This document shows, one piece after another, positions 36,085-44,791 of a DNA stretch of 64,000 nt (position 1 is the stretch's first letter; each line of letters opens with the position of its first letter). This DNA comes from Bradyrhizobium sp. PSBB068. GTDB taxonomy: Bacteria; Pseudomonadota; Alphaproteobacteria; Rhizobiales; Xanthobacteraceae. The notes under the pieces are model-generated. The model was not told the DNA's origin. It searched no databases and saw nothing but the letters and a program-made list of their open reading frames with translations. The position numbers and the translations under genes were made by a program. The DNA lies in contig CP069300.1 of assembly GCA_016839165.1 (NCBI GenBank), positions 3,100,001 through 3,164,000 of the forward strand, written 5' to 3'.

Positions 36085-36483
36085 TTATTCCGCGCCGATT
36101 GGTCTCGCTCGAAGCAGATCGAGTTCGCCGCGGCCGTACATCTGACGTCTGACGAGCTTGAGGCGCTGATCTGACTTTCGGTCTGGCCATTAGACCAGGG
36201 CAAAGTGATTGCTACCCGGACCGCTGCTTCGTCCACTGGCGAGCGAGGCGACTAGACTAGCGCGGGCGCGCTCTATCCACGTCATGAGACCCACCTGTGT
36301 CTTGCGCCGGATCATCAGATGGGATTCGGCAATGATCTCGCGTGCCTTGACCAGGGTTGGCACGCCAGCCGCGATCGCCGCGATCGTCACGGTCTCTGCT
36401 TTCGTGAGCAAGTCCCGCCCGATTATCATTAGACGCGCGATCGTTCTGGTCGACGGAGATCGTTGCATCCCGCATGCTGACAT
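36085..36483 (-). pseudogene. C-terminal remnant of an ISL3-family transposase
   Basis: Three frames join into the end of an ISL3 transposase: RTIARLMIIGRDLLTKAETV and AREIIAESHLMIRRK in the first, VRVAITLPWSNGQTES in the second and LKLVRRQMYGRGELDLLRAR, then PIGAE and stop, in the third. At least two frameshifts separate them (near 36240 and near 36170), and the N-terminal two thirds are missing. The assignment comes from the characteristic WSNGQTE...LKLVRRQMYGR order of this family. It lies right behind the catabolic operon. Confidence 0.75.
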
Positions 36484-36543
36484 CGAGCTGCGGCTTCGGC
36501 GCTCTCTGCAACTAATGGTGTCAAGGTGCGTCTCAAAGTTGAT

Positions 36544-36744
36544 TCACGATTCGTTCGTTGAATGATTTTGCGGCGAGCCAGAAGGCCGCCGCGAAATCCG
36601 TTGTTCTCGTTCGTCCCCGCAGTGTCGAGTACCCACACTCTGTCTCTGGGTGCGACTGCGGTTGACGACTTTCGTGGTGATGAATGCGGCGATGATCACG
36701 GCAATGATGATGCCGGCGAGCCCTATGCCTTGGTCGACTGTCAT
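36544..36744 (-). CDS. possible small single-span membrane protein
   Basis: The product has 66 residues from the ATG at 36744. A membrane helix (GIGLAGIIIAVIIAAFITTK, about 5-24) is followed by a basic, Arg/Ser-rich cytoplasmic tail. The ribosome site (AAAGATAA) is weak. The tail overlaps nothing else. It may be a genuine small membrane protein of the accessory region or a chance frame. Confidence 0.4.
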   Translation of the reverse strand: MTVDQGIGLAGIIIAVIIAAFITTKVVNRSRTQRQSVGTRHCGDEREQRISRRPSGSPQNHSTNES

Positions 36745-36824
36745 TCGTTTATCTTTTCGCCAAACATTAAAGGTTGCGCAATCACTGTTTGAACCGAACA
36801 TCGAGGAACGGCGGTTTACGCTTG

Positions 36825-37457
36825 TTAGATGCTGAGAGCCTTGAGTAGCGAAAGCCCTCGTGGTGACAGCTTAAAGGAGAAGCTTCCGTTAGCCGCTTGC
36901 TCTACGCATTTTAGATCGAGGAGGTAGAGGACGGAGGTTGCGGTGTCGTTCGAGTCAAGATGTTGTGCTTGAGCAAACGAATTCGGACTTGTGAAATTGC
37001 CAACGGCAGCCAGTCTTTGCAGTATAAGCGCGTCAAGAGGATTGAGCTGCTTCAGTACCGTTATGAACTCTATGCGGACGTTCTTTTGCGTCGTTGCATC
37101 CATCGCATTCGCGAGCAGCCGGGCCCATAATTCTTTCAGCTCGTCCCGAGTTTCGTCCTGGGCGGCTTCGAGGATATCGAGTGCAATGCGCGGCGGCGCG
37201 CCTCTTGGCTTTGGTGTATTTCGCTTTGCAAGTATCTCGTCGACTCGCTTGCTGTACCAGTCGAGAGATATGATTCGGACAAACCGAAGCGGGTCGGCTA
37301 CCGTTATCCCAACAACATCGGCAATCGGATTGCCGAGCACACGATTGAGGAATTCAGCCGCACCTCTCGCCGCGTCGATCGCATTGTCAGCAGTCTTTGC
37401 TAGCTCTTGAGCGGCTTTCGCCGTCTCTTTGCCGAATGGTTCTGGCCCGTCAATCAT
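36825..37457 (-). CDS. DUF4393 (Abi-alpha-like) protein
   Basis: The product has 210 residues. The DUF4393 pattern is clear: KETAKAAQELAKTADNAIDA, a central hydrophobic LGNPIADVVGITVADPLRFV (about 41-60), WYSKRVDEILAKR and EEAQDETRDELKELWARLLA-like text (LEAAQDETRDELKELWARLL, about 96-115). The C-terminal third is a winged-helix-like segment (LDALILQRLAAVGNFTSPNS). The Pfam family Abi_alpha was named from abortive-infection loci, so a phage-defence role is possible. No partner gene is evident. Confidence 0.8.
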   Translation of the reverse strand: MIDGPEPFGKETAKAAQELAKTADNAIDAARGAAEFLNRVLGNPIADVVGITVADPLRFVRIISLDWYSKRVDEILAKRNTPKPRGAPPRIALDILEAAQDETRDELKELWARLLANAMDATTQKNVRIEFITVLKQLNPLDALILQRLAAVGNFTSPNSFAQAQHLDSNDTATSVLYLLDLKCVEQAANGSFSFKLSPRGLSLLKALSI

Positions 37458-37474
37458 TGTGCATGGTCCATTGA

Positions 37475-37507
37475 GAAGAGCCCGCCCTCTTGGAGGGCGG
37501 GCTCTTC
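37475..37507. terminator. perfect 15-bp hairpin
   Basis: GAAGAGCCCGCCCTC pairs fully with GAGGGCGGGCTCTTC across TTG, followed by ATTATTATT. It lies just upstream of the DUF4393 start codon and probably insulates that gene or ends an unassigned plus-strand transcript. Confidence 0.6.
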
Positions 37508-38052
37508 ATTATTATTGCTGTTGTGAAAGACACGCAAAGTCGTCCGCCGGAGTGCGCAGAAACCCAGTGTTTATTGGGGTTTTTAGAATCGTGTGATGAT
37601 CGAAATGGCCAGTGGCGTCGACCAAGTTGGCCACTGAGGACGCGCTAATCTCGCAGCGGTAGCCGGCTTTAGAAGGAAATGCCACGGACCTGTCGACTTC
37701 GATTGATCGCGTGACGCAAAAAAGGAGCCCTTGCGGGCTCCTGATTCCGTTTCTTCAAGGCAGTTTGTGCCTAACGCAACCCTTGATACGGTGGCTGGCC
37801 CATTCGCACCATCGGATATGGATCGGCAGCGGAACCTAATACTCATCCACTACTAAGGGCGGCAGGCCGTCGCGAAACGCGACCCGCTTCTGACGCCCTG
37901 CTCCAGGAGGCGGGCCAACGTCCTCTTGGAACAATGCGGTTTCAGGTTGATCGCGATCGCTTGGTCTCAGCCCTGGTCATTCCGTGGCACGGATGCTGTG
38001 TCATCTGGGAACCCTTCTTCCTGTTTATGGGAGTAACCTGCCGGGGTGGCCA
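37508..38052. other. intergenic stretch with two further hairpins
   Basis: AAACCC/GGGTTT at 37560-37582 is followed by TT. AGGAGCCC/GGGCTCCT at 37723-37742 is preceded on the plus strand by six A residues, so on the minus strand it is a good rho-independent terminator (T-run after the stem). On the minus strand a frame ending VAFRDGLPPLVVDEY stops at about 37841, upstream of that terminator, but I find no ordinary start codon for it. No gene is called. Confidence 0.45.
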
Positions 38053-38328
38053 TCACTTCTGGACGATGGCTACGGTCGAGCGGATGTCCTCGACGCGCTT
38101 GCGAAGGTCGGCCGCAGCCTCGCGGTATTGACCCCGGCGATATTTCACACCCGTTGCCTCGGTGGCAGCACGCAGCATATTGGTCGGCGTATAGGACGTG
38201 TTGGCCTTGATGCCGGTTTTTGCGTACAAGTCCAGCGCGCTGGCAATCACGGTAAGCCTGTACATTTCGATGCCACTTCCTTCGAATACAGTGGCGCCGC
38301 TCGATGTCGTGGTAATGCGGTCAGTCAT
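38053..38328 (-). CDS. small protein of the accessory region
   Basis: The product has 91 residues; the ATG at 38328 follows GAGGAAT. It is soluble, with GIEMYRLTVIASALDLYAKT (a helix), NTSYTPTNMLRAATEATGV and YREAAADLRKRVEDIRSTVA. The pattern of a Thr/Ser-rich start and a C-terminal coiled helix is seen in small phage- or island-encoded proteins. No function can be assigned. Confidence 0.6.
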   Translation of the reverse strand: MTDRITTTSSGATVFEGSGIEMYRLTVIASALDLYAKTGIKANTSYTPTNMLRAATEATGVKYRRGQYREAAADLRKRVEDIRSTVAIVQK

Positions 38329-38576
38329 GGATATTCCTCGACTACGCTGAACTGAATGATGATGAACATCCGCTTGCGATCGGACGTTGCTGCGAGGCCT
38401 AAGTATTCCGGAGAAGATTTGCTGGCACAAACAAAACCGTTTTTGTCAAAATGACTATATGTGGAGAACGAACTTAAACTCTGTGAACAGTCTCACTTAG
38501 GCGGATCGAGTTGCCATCATTGGCGCTAATAAATTGACTCCCTTGCATGGGGAAGCGCCGGCATTTTGGCCGCTCG
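38329..38576. other. AT-richer spacer without a gene
   Basis: The spacer contains TGTCAAAATGACTATATGTG and other AT-rich words and is a candidate for promoter DNA or one end of the mobile element. No reading frame is convincing. Confidence 0.35.
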
Positions 38577-39080
38577 CTACTCGATGAAGAGCCAATCCTC
38601 CTGTTCGCCTTCACCCGGGAGTACATCTACGCCCCCAAAAGCGCTCGCCGCCTCATGAAGCTTGTCGCCGACTTCGCCGAGCCCGCGATCCCAAAATCCC
38701 GTGCCATGTCCGTTTCTGGATAGGAAGAAGTCATGGCCCGCGTCTGTAACATCGTAAAGACGTATGTGTCCGTAGCCATCCCGCGTCATAGTTTGATAGG
38801 CCTCGTTTAGGAGTTCCTCGTTTTCTCGCTGGAAACGGTCGCAATCCTGCAAGATTTTGGGATAGCAGCCCGGCCACACGTCGGCATCGCAATCTTCGGG
38901 CTTCTCGGCCCATATCGCGGTGTCGAAGTATGAGTCCGAGAAAGCATCCCACTCCAACGCCTCAATCTTTGGCGCGGGCGGTTTGTCTGGCTTTTTTGCT
39001 TCGACCTTCTTCGGCCGGGGAGGCGGTGCCTTTACTTTAGCGCTGCGCTTCGAGACTCGGATGCTTGCCTTCTTTGCCAT
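38577..39080 (-). CDS. acidic accessory-region protein with basic N-terminal tail
   Basis: The product has 167 residues. The first 40 are Lys/Pro-rich (MAKKASIRVSKRSAKVKAPP), a likely nucleic-acid-binding or disordered tail. The folded part has DAFSDSYFDTAIWAEKPEDC and a C-terminal signature DAGHDFFLSRNGHGTGFWDR, then GLGEVGDKLHEAA. I recall the latter motif in phage and plasmid proteins of unknown role. It lies 84 bp downstream of the TniQ-like gene on the same strand. Confidence 0.65.
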   Translation of the reverse strand: MAKKASIRVSKRSAKVKAPPPRPKKVEAKKPDKPPAPKIEALEWDAFSDSYFDTAIWAEKPEDCDADVWPGCYPKILQDCDRFQRENEELLNEAYQTMTRDGYGHIRLYDVTDAGHDFFLSRNGHGTGFWDRGLGEVGDKLHEAASAFGGVDVLPGEGEQEDWLFIE

Positions 39081-39164
39081 TCCTGTACTCCTACGCCTGT
39101 ACTGACTCTGACTTCGCTCGTGTAGTGGGGTAATTCAACCACCACGAGCGCGGTTTCCCCATGT

Positions 39165-40988
39165 TTACGAGGGGATGTCGGCGCGCCTGAAGAAGGTGGC
39201 GCCGACGCCTTCAAACTGAGGAACCGGCTGGATTCCCTGGGCCCGTAGTTCACGAAGCAGCACGGGCATGTGCTTGCCGGAGCCGCGAGCCAGCAGGAAC
39301 AGGCTGACGAACTCCTCCTTGAACCTCTCGATCTCCTCGAACGGGATGACGACCTGCGGATTGCGCTTGATCGGGTGCGGCTGGATGACGGTCCGGAAGG
39401 CGCCGGCCTTGAGCAAGCCGGCCATAGCCTTGCAATTGACCCGTAGTGGACGGATTGCATCTGCCGGGGTGAGGCCGCACAAATCCGGCAGCCGGGTGAG
39501 GGGTCGGATTTCTTCGACATCCACCAGGATGGCGGCAAGTCCATGGATCTCCGTTAAGCGCCCGACCCAAGCCAGTCGGTCGTTGACAATGAGCCGGACG
39601 ATTTCGGGGAGCGAGCAATTTGCCCGATGGGCGGCCGTCCTCATCTCGCAGGTCCCCGGAGGCGCGGTTGTTACGGGTTCGGCCTTTGCGAAGATGCTGG
39701 CAAGGAAAGCGTCGAGTTCTGATTTGAGAAGGAAATCGTTTAGCGCATCGCTCCCGGCCGAGTGCCGCCGGAGCAGGCCTGCTTCAAGCAGGACCCGCGG
39801 GATCGGGCGCGGCGCATTGATGTACGTTTCCACCTGTTTCAGCGCGATCGAGTCGCGCTCCCGCTCGAACAGGCGGTCCGCGATCGCAGCATCGAACAGG
39901 ACGTCGCGATTCTTGACATCGGATCCGGCGGGAACGAGCCCTTCGGCTTCGATAAGTTTCCGCAACCGCTTGGGGTGCATTTTGTAGGCAAGTGAAGCAG
40001 TGCGAACGCTGTGGAAACGACGCACTTCGACCGGCTTGCCGAACAGTTCGTCTTCAGGACCGAGGGGGAAGTTGGCCAAGATGTGCTTGGCCATCGTCGT
40101 CCGGACGGGGTCGTAGGAGGGATCCGCGAGGCCCTGCGCGAAGCACATGAAAAGTTTCCCGTACGTCGCTTGCGGACCGTCGGCCGATCCGTTCTTCTTG
40201 GGGATGTGCTCGCGCTTCAGCCGGGACATGAAATCGTCGATGCCTGCGGCGCCGCCCTTCGTAATGTCGAAGCCGGCGGCACCTGCGCGATACATTTCGT
40301 CTTCGCCGAGCAGGTCGAGATTCACGCGTTTGCCGAACTCGGCGACCGCACCCACGACCTCCGTCGACCACGCTGCGGCGGAGAAAGGGAGCCGGTCCAG
40401 CCAAGGATAGTCAGCGCGCCCCTCGATGCGGTCGAGCAGGTAGGTCTCCAGCCCGGAGGCCGGCCGGCGCGTCGCTTCGTCGGCCAGGCGATCTATGGCC
40501 GGAATGGCCGCCGCAACGTTGCGGCTGAAGTCATGGTATTGGCCCGGCTGCATATCACGGGCGACCTCGACGAGGGCCACCTTATGCTTCGCACAGGTGC
40601 GGATGAAGCCGATCGCCCAATCGAATCTGCCGTAGGCGGCCAGGTTGGCGGACAGTTCCGACGTCGCGATGTCGCCTTGGATACAGATCGGGCAGACATG
40701 TACGCGCGCGCGGCGCATGGCAACCTTGGTAATATTTTGGCCACGAAATTCGAACGCAGTGCCGGTATTGCGGATCGCGTTCGCCAGCAGGTCCTGCACG
40801 TTTACGCCGCCGAGGTCGGCGAGCTTGCGGATTTCGACCGGGTCGCCATCGACGACCTTCTGAAACGACAGGCCAAAATCCTTCGCGAGGTCACGGGCGC
40901 TCACGAAGTTGCGGAGGGCGAGGCGGGACGCGAAGCTTGCCGGCGTCTCGCGCTCGCCGGCGCCGATCGTGAGGCTGAGTTTCAACAT
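39165..40988 (-). CDS. tniQ: TniQ-family target-selection protein of a Tn7-like transposon
   Basis: The product has 607 residues from the ATG at 40988, longer than minimal TniQ and in the range of TnsD. The N-terminal TniQ domain has GERETPASFASRLALRNFVS (about 11-30) and a zinc site HVCPICIQGD (Cys99, Cys102) with TCAKH (Cys132, His135). The C-terminal half contains helix-turn-helix-like stretches (KMHPKRLRKLIEAEGLVPAG). TniQ/TnsD proteins recruit TnsC to a chosen target. It is the last gene of the tnsA-B-C-tniQ series. Confidence 0.85.
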   Translation of the reverse strand: MLKLSLTIGAGERETPASFASRLALRNFVSARDLAKDFGLSFQKVVDGDPVEIRKLADLGGVNVQDLLANAIRNTGTAFEFRGQNITKVAMRRARVHVCPICIQGDIATSELSANLAAYGRFDWAIGFIRTCAKHKVALVEVARDMQPGQYHDFSRNVAAAIPAIDRLADEATRRPASGLETYLLDRIEGRADYPWLDRLPFSAAAWSTEVVGAVAEFGKRVNLDLLGEDEMYRAGAAGFDITKGGAAGIDDFMSRLKREHIPKKNGSADGPQATYGKLFMCFAQGLADPSYDPVRTTMAKHILANFPLGPEDELFGKPVEVRRFHSVRTASLAYKMHPKRLRKLIEAEGLVPAGSDVKNRDVLFDAAIADRLFERERDSIALKQVETYINAPRPIPRVLLEAGLLRRHSAGSDALNDFLLKSELDAFLASIFAKAEPVTTAPPGTCEMRTAAHRANCSLPEIVRLIVNDRLAWVGRLTEIHGLAAILVDVEEIRPLTRLPDLCGLTPADAIRPLRVNCKAMAGLLKAGAFRTVIQPHPIKRNPQVVIPFEEIERFKEEFVSLFLLARGSGKHMPVLLRELRAQGIQPVPQFEGVGATFFRRADIPS

Positions 40989-41065
40989 GGCGGTGCTCGC
41001 TGTTCGGATTGCAGTTGGGAATGGCCGGCGTCGGCCTTCATCCCGACGCCGGCGGTCGAGTCGTC

Positions 41066-42094
41066 CTATCGGGCGGTGGGCGAGGGAGGGCCTGCCGGGT
41101 TTGCTTCCTTCACCGACGTCCGGCAGACGATTTCGTGCCAGCGCTCGGCGACGAATGGGTTCTCGGGAGCACATTGGCCAGTTTTCGCGGCGTAGACCGA
41201 AGCGAAGTGCTCGCGGGTGAGCGTCTGATCGCCCTTGCGCTTGCAGTACGCGATTGCCCCGATCGTATTTTCGATCGACAGCCCCAACGCATAGAGTGAC
41301 GAGTGCACCAGTCGAGCGAACAAGTCGTCGCTATCCGTGTATGCGATCTGGAGGTCTGCCTCCTCGACGTACGCATGGACCATGTCGGCAACGAGATCGA
41401 AGTCCTCGGGCGTCAGCCTCCGGAAGTGGACTTTGGTCATCCGCCGGTCGAGCTGAGGATCGAGCGCAATGAAGGGAACCAAGGTCTCCACGCCGCTCAG
41501 GATCAGCGTGAGACGTTCGGTCTCCATCAGGTTTTTCAGCGTATCGGCAACAGTTTCCTGGTCCTTTTCGGAAACGTTGTGAACGACGTGCTGAAACTCC
41601 TCGATGCAAAGCACGATCTTCCCCATCGAGTTCAGCCGCTGGCCTACGAGTTCAAAAAGCCTGTGGGCCGGCAGCTCTCGCTCGAGCGGGTAGCCCGACT
41701 TGATGAGAATGCGCCTGCCCAATTGGATAAGCGTGCAGGGGCTGGGAGCGCTGATCCACAGGAGCGGTGACGACGAAGCGGGATCGCGGTACCCCGCGAA
41801 GACAGCATGGTTCTTGAAGTAGTCGCGCAGCGAGGTCGTCTTGCCGACTCCCGTGGGGCCTATCAGCGCGAGACCCCTGCCTTCCACCCGGTTCTCGAGG
41901 GAGGGAGGAAGGCTCGGATCGCGGCACTGGACGGCGTTGTTGATGAGGAGATTCATCTCCTCGGCCAACCGCGTCTCGCGGTCCGTGCGCATGAATTTCA
42001 AGCGCAGGGTTTCGATGGCGCTGTACTGCGCGCTGAACTCCGGGGGCAGGGAATCGCGAAGGCGCGTGACGGCGTCGATGGGCTTGTTCATCAT
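41066..42094 (-). CDS. tnsC: TnsC/TniB-like AAA+ ATPase of a Tn7-like transposon
   Basis: The product has 342 residues. Walker A is GPTGVGKT (79-86); Walker B is VLCIEE (161-166); a sensor follows at LTLILSGVE. The text GRGLALIGPTGVGKTTSLRD and EEFQHVVHNVSEKDQETVAD is typical of TniB/TnsC regulators, which couple target selection to the transposase. Two adjacent ATG codons give a one-residue ambiguity. It starts 3 bp after the transposase stop codon, so both are co-translated. Confidence 0.9.
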   Translation of the reverse strand: MMNKPIDAVTRLRDSLPPEFSAQYSAIETLRLKFMRTDRETRLAEEMNLLINNAVQCRDPSLPPSLENRVEGRGLALIGPTGVGKTTSLRDYFKNHAVFAGYRDPASSSPLLWISAPSPCTLIQLGRRILIKSGYPLERELPAHRLFELVGQRLNSMGKIVLCIEEFQHVVHNVSEKDQETVADTLKNLMETERLTLILSGVETLVPFIALDPQLDRRMTKVHFRRLTPEDFDLVADMVHAYVEEADLQIAYTDSDDLFARLVHSSLYALGLSIENTIGAIAYCKRKGDQTLTREHFASVYAAKTGQCAPENPFVAERWHEIVCRTSVKEANPAGPPSPTAR

Positions 42095-42097
42095 GGC

Positions 42098-44305
42098 TCA
42101 GCTCTCCAGTTTCGTGTTGGTTTTGCGGGTGCGTACGGTCGGCGTGTTGCCGGCCGGGGGCGGCGTGGTGGCGTCGTTGTCGGACGCATTCGTCTCGCCG
42201 CTGGAAACGGGACGGTCGAGAATCGGAGTCGCGTTGGCGAAGCGGTCGCGATTGCCGTCGCTGTCGCGGTTGGCAGTCACCGGGCCGTCGGGGGCGTCGT
42301 TTCCGACGATGTCGAACCCATAGAGCAATTCGCGCTCATGCCGCGCTAGGTCTTCCGCGGTGATGGTCGGGGCCGCGATGTTGGCGCGTGCCATGGCCAG
42401 GTTGCCCATGGCCGAGATTGCCCGGATCGCGTCATCGACGTAGTGCTGGGACAGGCCGGCCTTGACGAGATTGCGGCGACGCAGATCCTTCATGGCTTCG
42501 GTCCAGACCTCGAGGTGGACGCCGTCGAAGTTTCCGCGCATGGCAGGTACCGAAAGCCATCCTTCATCGACCCAGATGCTGACGCGGCCGAGGTCTTCCG
42601 GGTCGAACTTTGCCGCCACCACCGCGTCGCCGACTTTGCGGCGATATTCCTGTAGCTTCGGCGACTGGTAGTGGATACCCGCGACGCGGACTCCGCGGTG
42701 ATCGAGCGCACGCTCGATCCGGGGTCCGAAGATGTTGCGGAGTTCATCACGACCCGGCGGCGGCAGGATGCCGTATTTGTCTACAAGCTCATGCCATTTG
42801 TCGTACGGCGTCATGCCTCCGAGCGCGGAGTGCGGCGTGTGATGGTACTTGTCGACGATATACCTGACGAATGCGAAGCCGACGTTGTCGGAGAACATCG
42901 AGGCTTGTGCGCCCGGATCGTAGTCACCCTTGGCCGTGACGTTTTCGAATGTCCTTCCTGAAAAGAACGGCAGCATGCCGCGATCCAGGGTGCCGAAAGA
43001 GCGCTCAGCGTGGCCGCGCATCTGAGGCACGCCGACCGGGGCCGTTTCCAATGTGGCGCGGAGGTCGGCAACGGATGCGCGAAACTCCTCAGCAATCCAG
43101 GCCGAGCCGGTGTCGGTGTGTACCGAGCCCGGCCGCGCCGCCATCGGCCAGTCGCTCTTGCATCCGGCCGCTAAGGCGTATTTCGACTTGTCGCTGACCG
43201 ACATTCGCAAGGCTGCGCCGGCGGCTTCCTTGTTCTCGGTCTTCGAAAGGCGGAACCCGGTGAAGCATCGGCTGGCCGCGCACAAGGACCCGTGCAGCAC
43301 CAGGCGTTCGCGATCGGCGTCCTTCTTCTCCTTCGTCGACATGGCGTCCCAGTCACCGATCTTGATCGCGATGGTGCTGAGCTGAGTCCGCCAGCCGTCC
43401 ATGATCAGGCGTTGAAAGGCGCGGACCGACTCCAGGCCGCCGCCGACGATGTTGAACTTGCGCTTCGCGGCGGCGATGCCGTGACGCCCGGCGTACGCGT
43501 CGAACGCCGGGATCTTCTTGATGACCCTGCAAAAGGTTGCCTTGGCCGGGATAGCCAGGGGCGGGACGCCCCTCTGCTCGCGCTTGGCGTTCAGTTCGCG
43601 GATTTCCACGGATAGCTTCAGGTACTGCAGGGCCATTGTGGGCCGGCGGTTGTCGGCCCAGCCGTTCGCGTGCTTTTCCATCAAAGCGACGATCTCGGGA
43701 TCGAGACTGGAATACACGTTGCCGCTTCGGTGATGACCGTCGCGTAACGCCATGGGATCCAAGCCGCCGTCCTCGTAGGCCTTCAGCCAGCGCCTCACGG
43801 TGCGCGCGGACGGAGGCTTGGACATCGTAAACTCTTGGTCGCATCGCGGAGTCTTGTCCTCCGCTGCGCGCGCAATGTTGCGCGCGCAGATCGTCCCGTA
43901 GATCGTCACCATCGCCTCTCCGATCGTCTTGTCGGTCCGGACGAAGGTGGGATCGGTCGCCTCCCGGCGAAGCAGCAGGTCGAGCATTTCCTGCTTGTCG
44001 AGCGCCTTCTTGCGCTCCTCGGGCGAAAGGTGGAAAAGCGATGTCATGCCGCCGTTGCGCAGGCGCGTGTTCGCCCTTGCTTGCTCGTAGTAGCCGATCT
44101 CGTGCTGCATCTCGTCGTGCTCGGCCAGTTCGTCGAGCTCTTCATGCGTGAAGCCCTCGGAAACCGGCTGGCCGACGCCCGATACGGGTGTCAACACGTG
44201 TCCGTGCTCGTCGGTTTCGAGCCAGCGGTATTCGCGCCCCTTGACGATGATCCTGTCGAGCGGGCCGAAGACGAAGCGGCGGGCCTTTTTCTTGAAAGCG
44301 TACAT
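42098..44305 (-). CDS. tnsB: TnsB/TniA-like DDE transposase
   Basis: The product has 735 residues. After an N-terminal HTH region (SARTVRRWLKAYEDGGLDPM, about 166-185) comes the integrase core with Asp303 (IMDGW), Asp398 (VHTDTGSAW) and Glu434 (GHAERSFGTLDRG). The last two are 35 residues apart, as in DD(35)E enzymes. A Mu-transposase C-terminal barrel follows around 520-620 (VSIWVDEGWLSVPAM). The 100-residue tail is Asp/Asn/Thr-rich and probably contacts TnsC. All three catalytic residues are present, so the enzyme looks functional. Confidence 0.9.
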   Translation of the reverse strand: MYAFKKKARRFVFGPLDRIIVKGREYRWLETDEHGHVLTPVSGVGQPVSEGFTHEELDELAEHDEMQHEIGYYEQARANTRLRNGGMTSLFHLSPEERKKALDKQEMLDLLLRREATDPTFVRTDKTIGEAMVTIYGTICARNIARAAEDKTPRCDQEFTMSKPPSARTVRRWLKAYEDGGLDPMALRDGHHRSGNVYSSLDPEIVALMEKHANGWADNRRPTMALQYLKLSVEIRELNAKREQRGVPPLAIPAKATFCRVIKKIPAFDAYAGRHGIAAAKRKFNIVGGGLESVRAFQRLIMDGWRTQLSTIAIKIGDWDAMSTKEKKDADRERLVLHGSLCAASRCFTGFRLSKTENKEAAGAALRMSVSDKSKYALAAGCKSDWPMAARPGSVHTDTGSAWIAEEFRASVADLRATLETAPVGVPQMRGHAERSFGTLDRGMLPFFSGRTFENVTAKGDYDPGAQASMFSDNVGFAFVRYIVDKYHHTPHSALGGMTPYDKWHELVDKYGILPPPGRDELRNIFGPRIERALDHRGVRVAGIHYQSPKLQEYRRKVGDAVVAAKFDPEDLGRVSIWVDEGWLSVPAMRGNFDGVHLEVWTEAMKDLRRRNLVKAGLSQHYVDDAIRAISAMGNLAMARANIAAPTITAEDLARHERELLYGFDIVGNDAPDGPVTANRDSDGNRDRFANATPILDRPVSSGETNASDNDATTPPPAGNTPTVRTRKTNTKLES

Positions 44306-44331
44306 GGTGGTCTCCTGAATTCATTTGGCGT

Positions 44332-44527
44332 CTAGGACGAAGCCGGCGGCTTCGACTGCTTCGAGCCCGGAATGTCGTCGGTCGATGCGGAAGAGCGTGG
44401 GGGGAACGACACCGTGACGATCCGGACGCCGGCATCGGCGTCAGCCAATGCCGAGTCGTCGCTGCGGAGCAGACGATGGTGCCGTTCCCAAAGGTGATGT
44501 CGTCGCGAGGCTGAAGACGAAATGCAT
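44332..44527 (-). pseudogene. small reading frame broken by two frameshifts
   Basis: The start MHFVFSL (ATG at 44527, AAAGGA upstream) continues sensibly only if the frame changes at GCGACGAC to DDITFGNGTIVC, and changes again at a second GCGACGAC to DDSALADADAGVRIVTVSFP and a stop at 44332. The three pieces read as one beta-rich protein of about 64 residues. It lies between two genes of the transposition module. It may be decayed, or the shifts may be sequence errors. Confidence 0.35.
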
Positions 44528-44552
44528 GATGGTACGATCCTTTGGCTTGGAA

Positions 44553-44756
44553 TCAGCGGGAACGCGGCTTGGTCGACGCGTTGGAACCCGCGGGTTCGTC
44601 GTAGCGAGCAACGACGTTGCGGAGTTCTTCGCGGAACGTGTCGCCGGTGAAGGCCGGTCCGAAATCGGTGACGAAACGGGCGGGGATGCCCTTGGTCGGG
44701 AAACGGTGACGGACGATGGGCATCGGGTGGCGTCGTAGGTGGCGGAAAGCGGTCAT
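44553..44756 (-). CDS. small basic protein between the tnsA- and tnsB-like genes
   Basis: The product has 67 residues; AGGAGAACAGC precedes the ATG. It is Arg-rich (MTAFRHLRRHPMPIVRHRFP) with a middle segment VTDFGPAFTGDTFREELRNV and a basic tail. It has no known domain. Its good ribosome site and position 35 bp after the tnsA-like gene suggest it belongs to the transposition operon, perhaps as an accessory DNA-binding peptide. Confidence 0.55.
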   Translation of the reverse strand: MTAFRHLRRHPMPIVRHRFPTKGIPARFVTDFGPAFTGDTFREELRNVVARYDEPAGSNASTKPRSR

Positions 44757-44791
44757 GCTGTTCTCCTGCGGGTTGGCGGTGGGTGAAGGGG

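Noticed and set aside
36257..36511. frames around the ISL3 remnant read as separate small proteins
   Set aside because: Their residues are explained by shifted reading of the transposase remnant; none has a family pattern of its own.
37841..37975. minus-strand frame ending VAFRDGLPPLVVDEY
   Set aside because: It ends well before a good minus-strand terminator, but an in-frame stop closes it upstream with no ATG, GTG or TTG in a fitting place.
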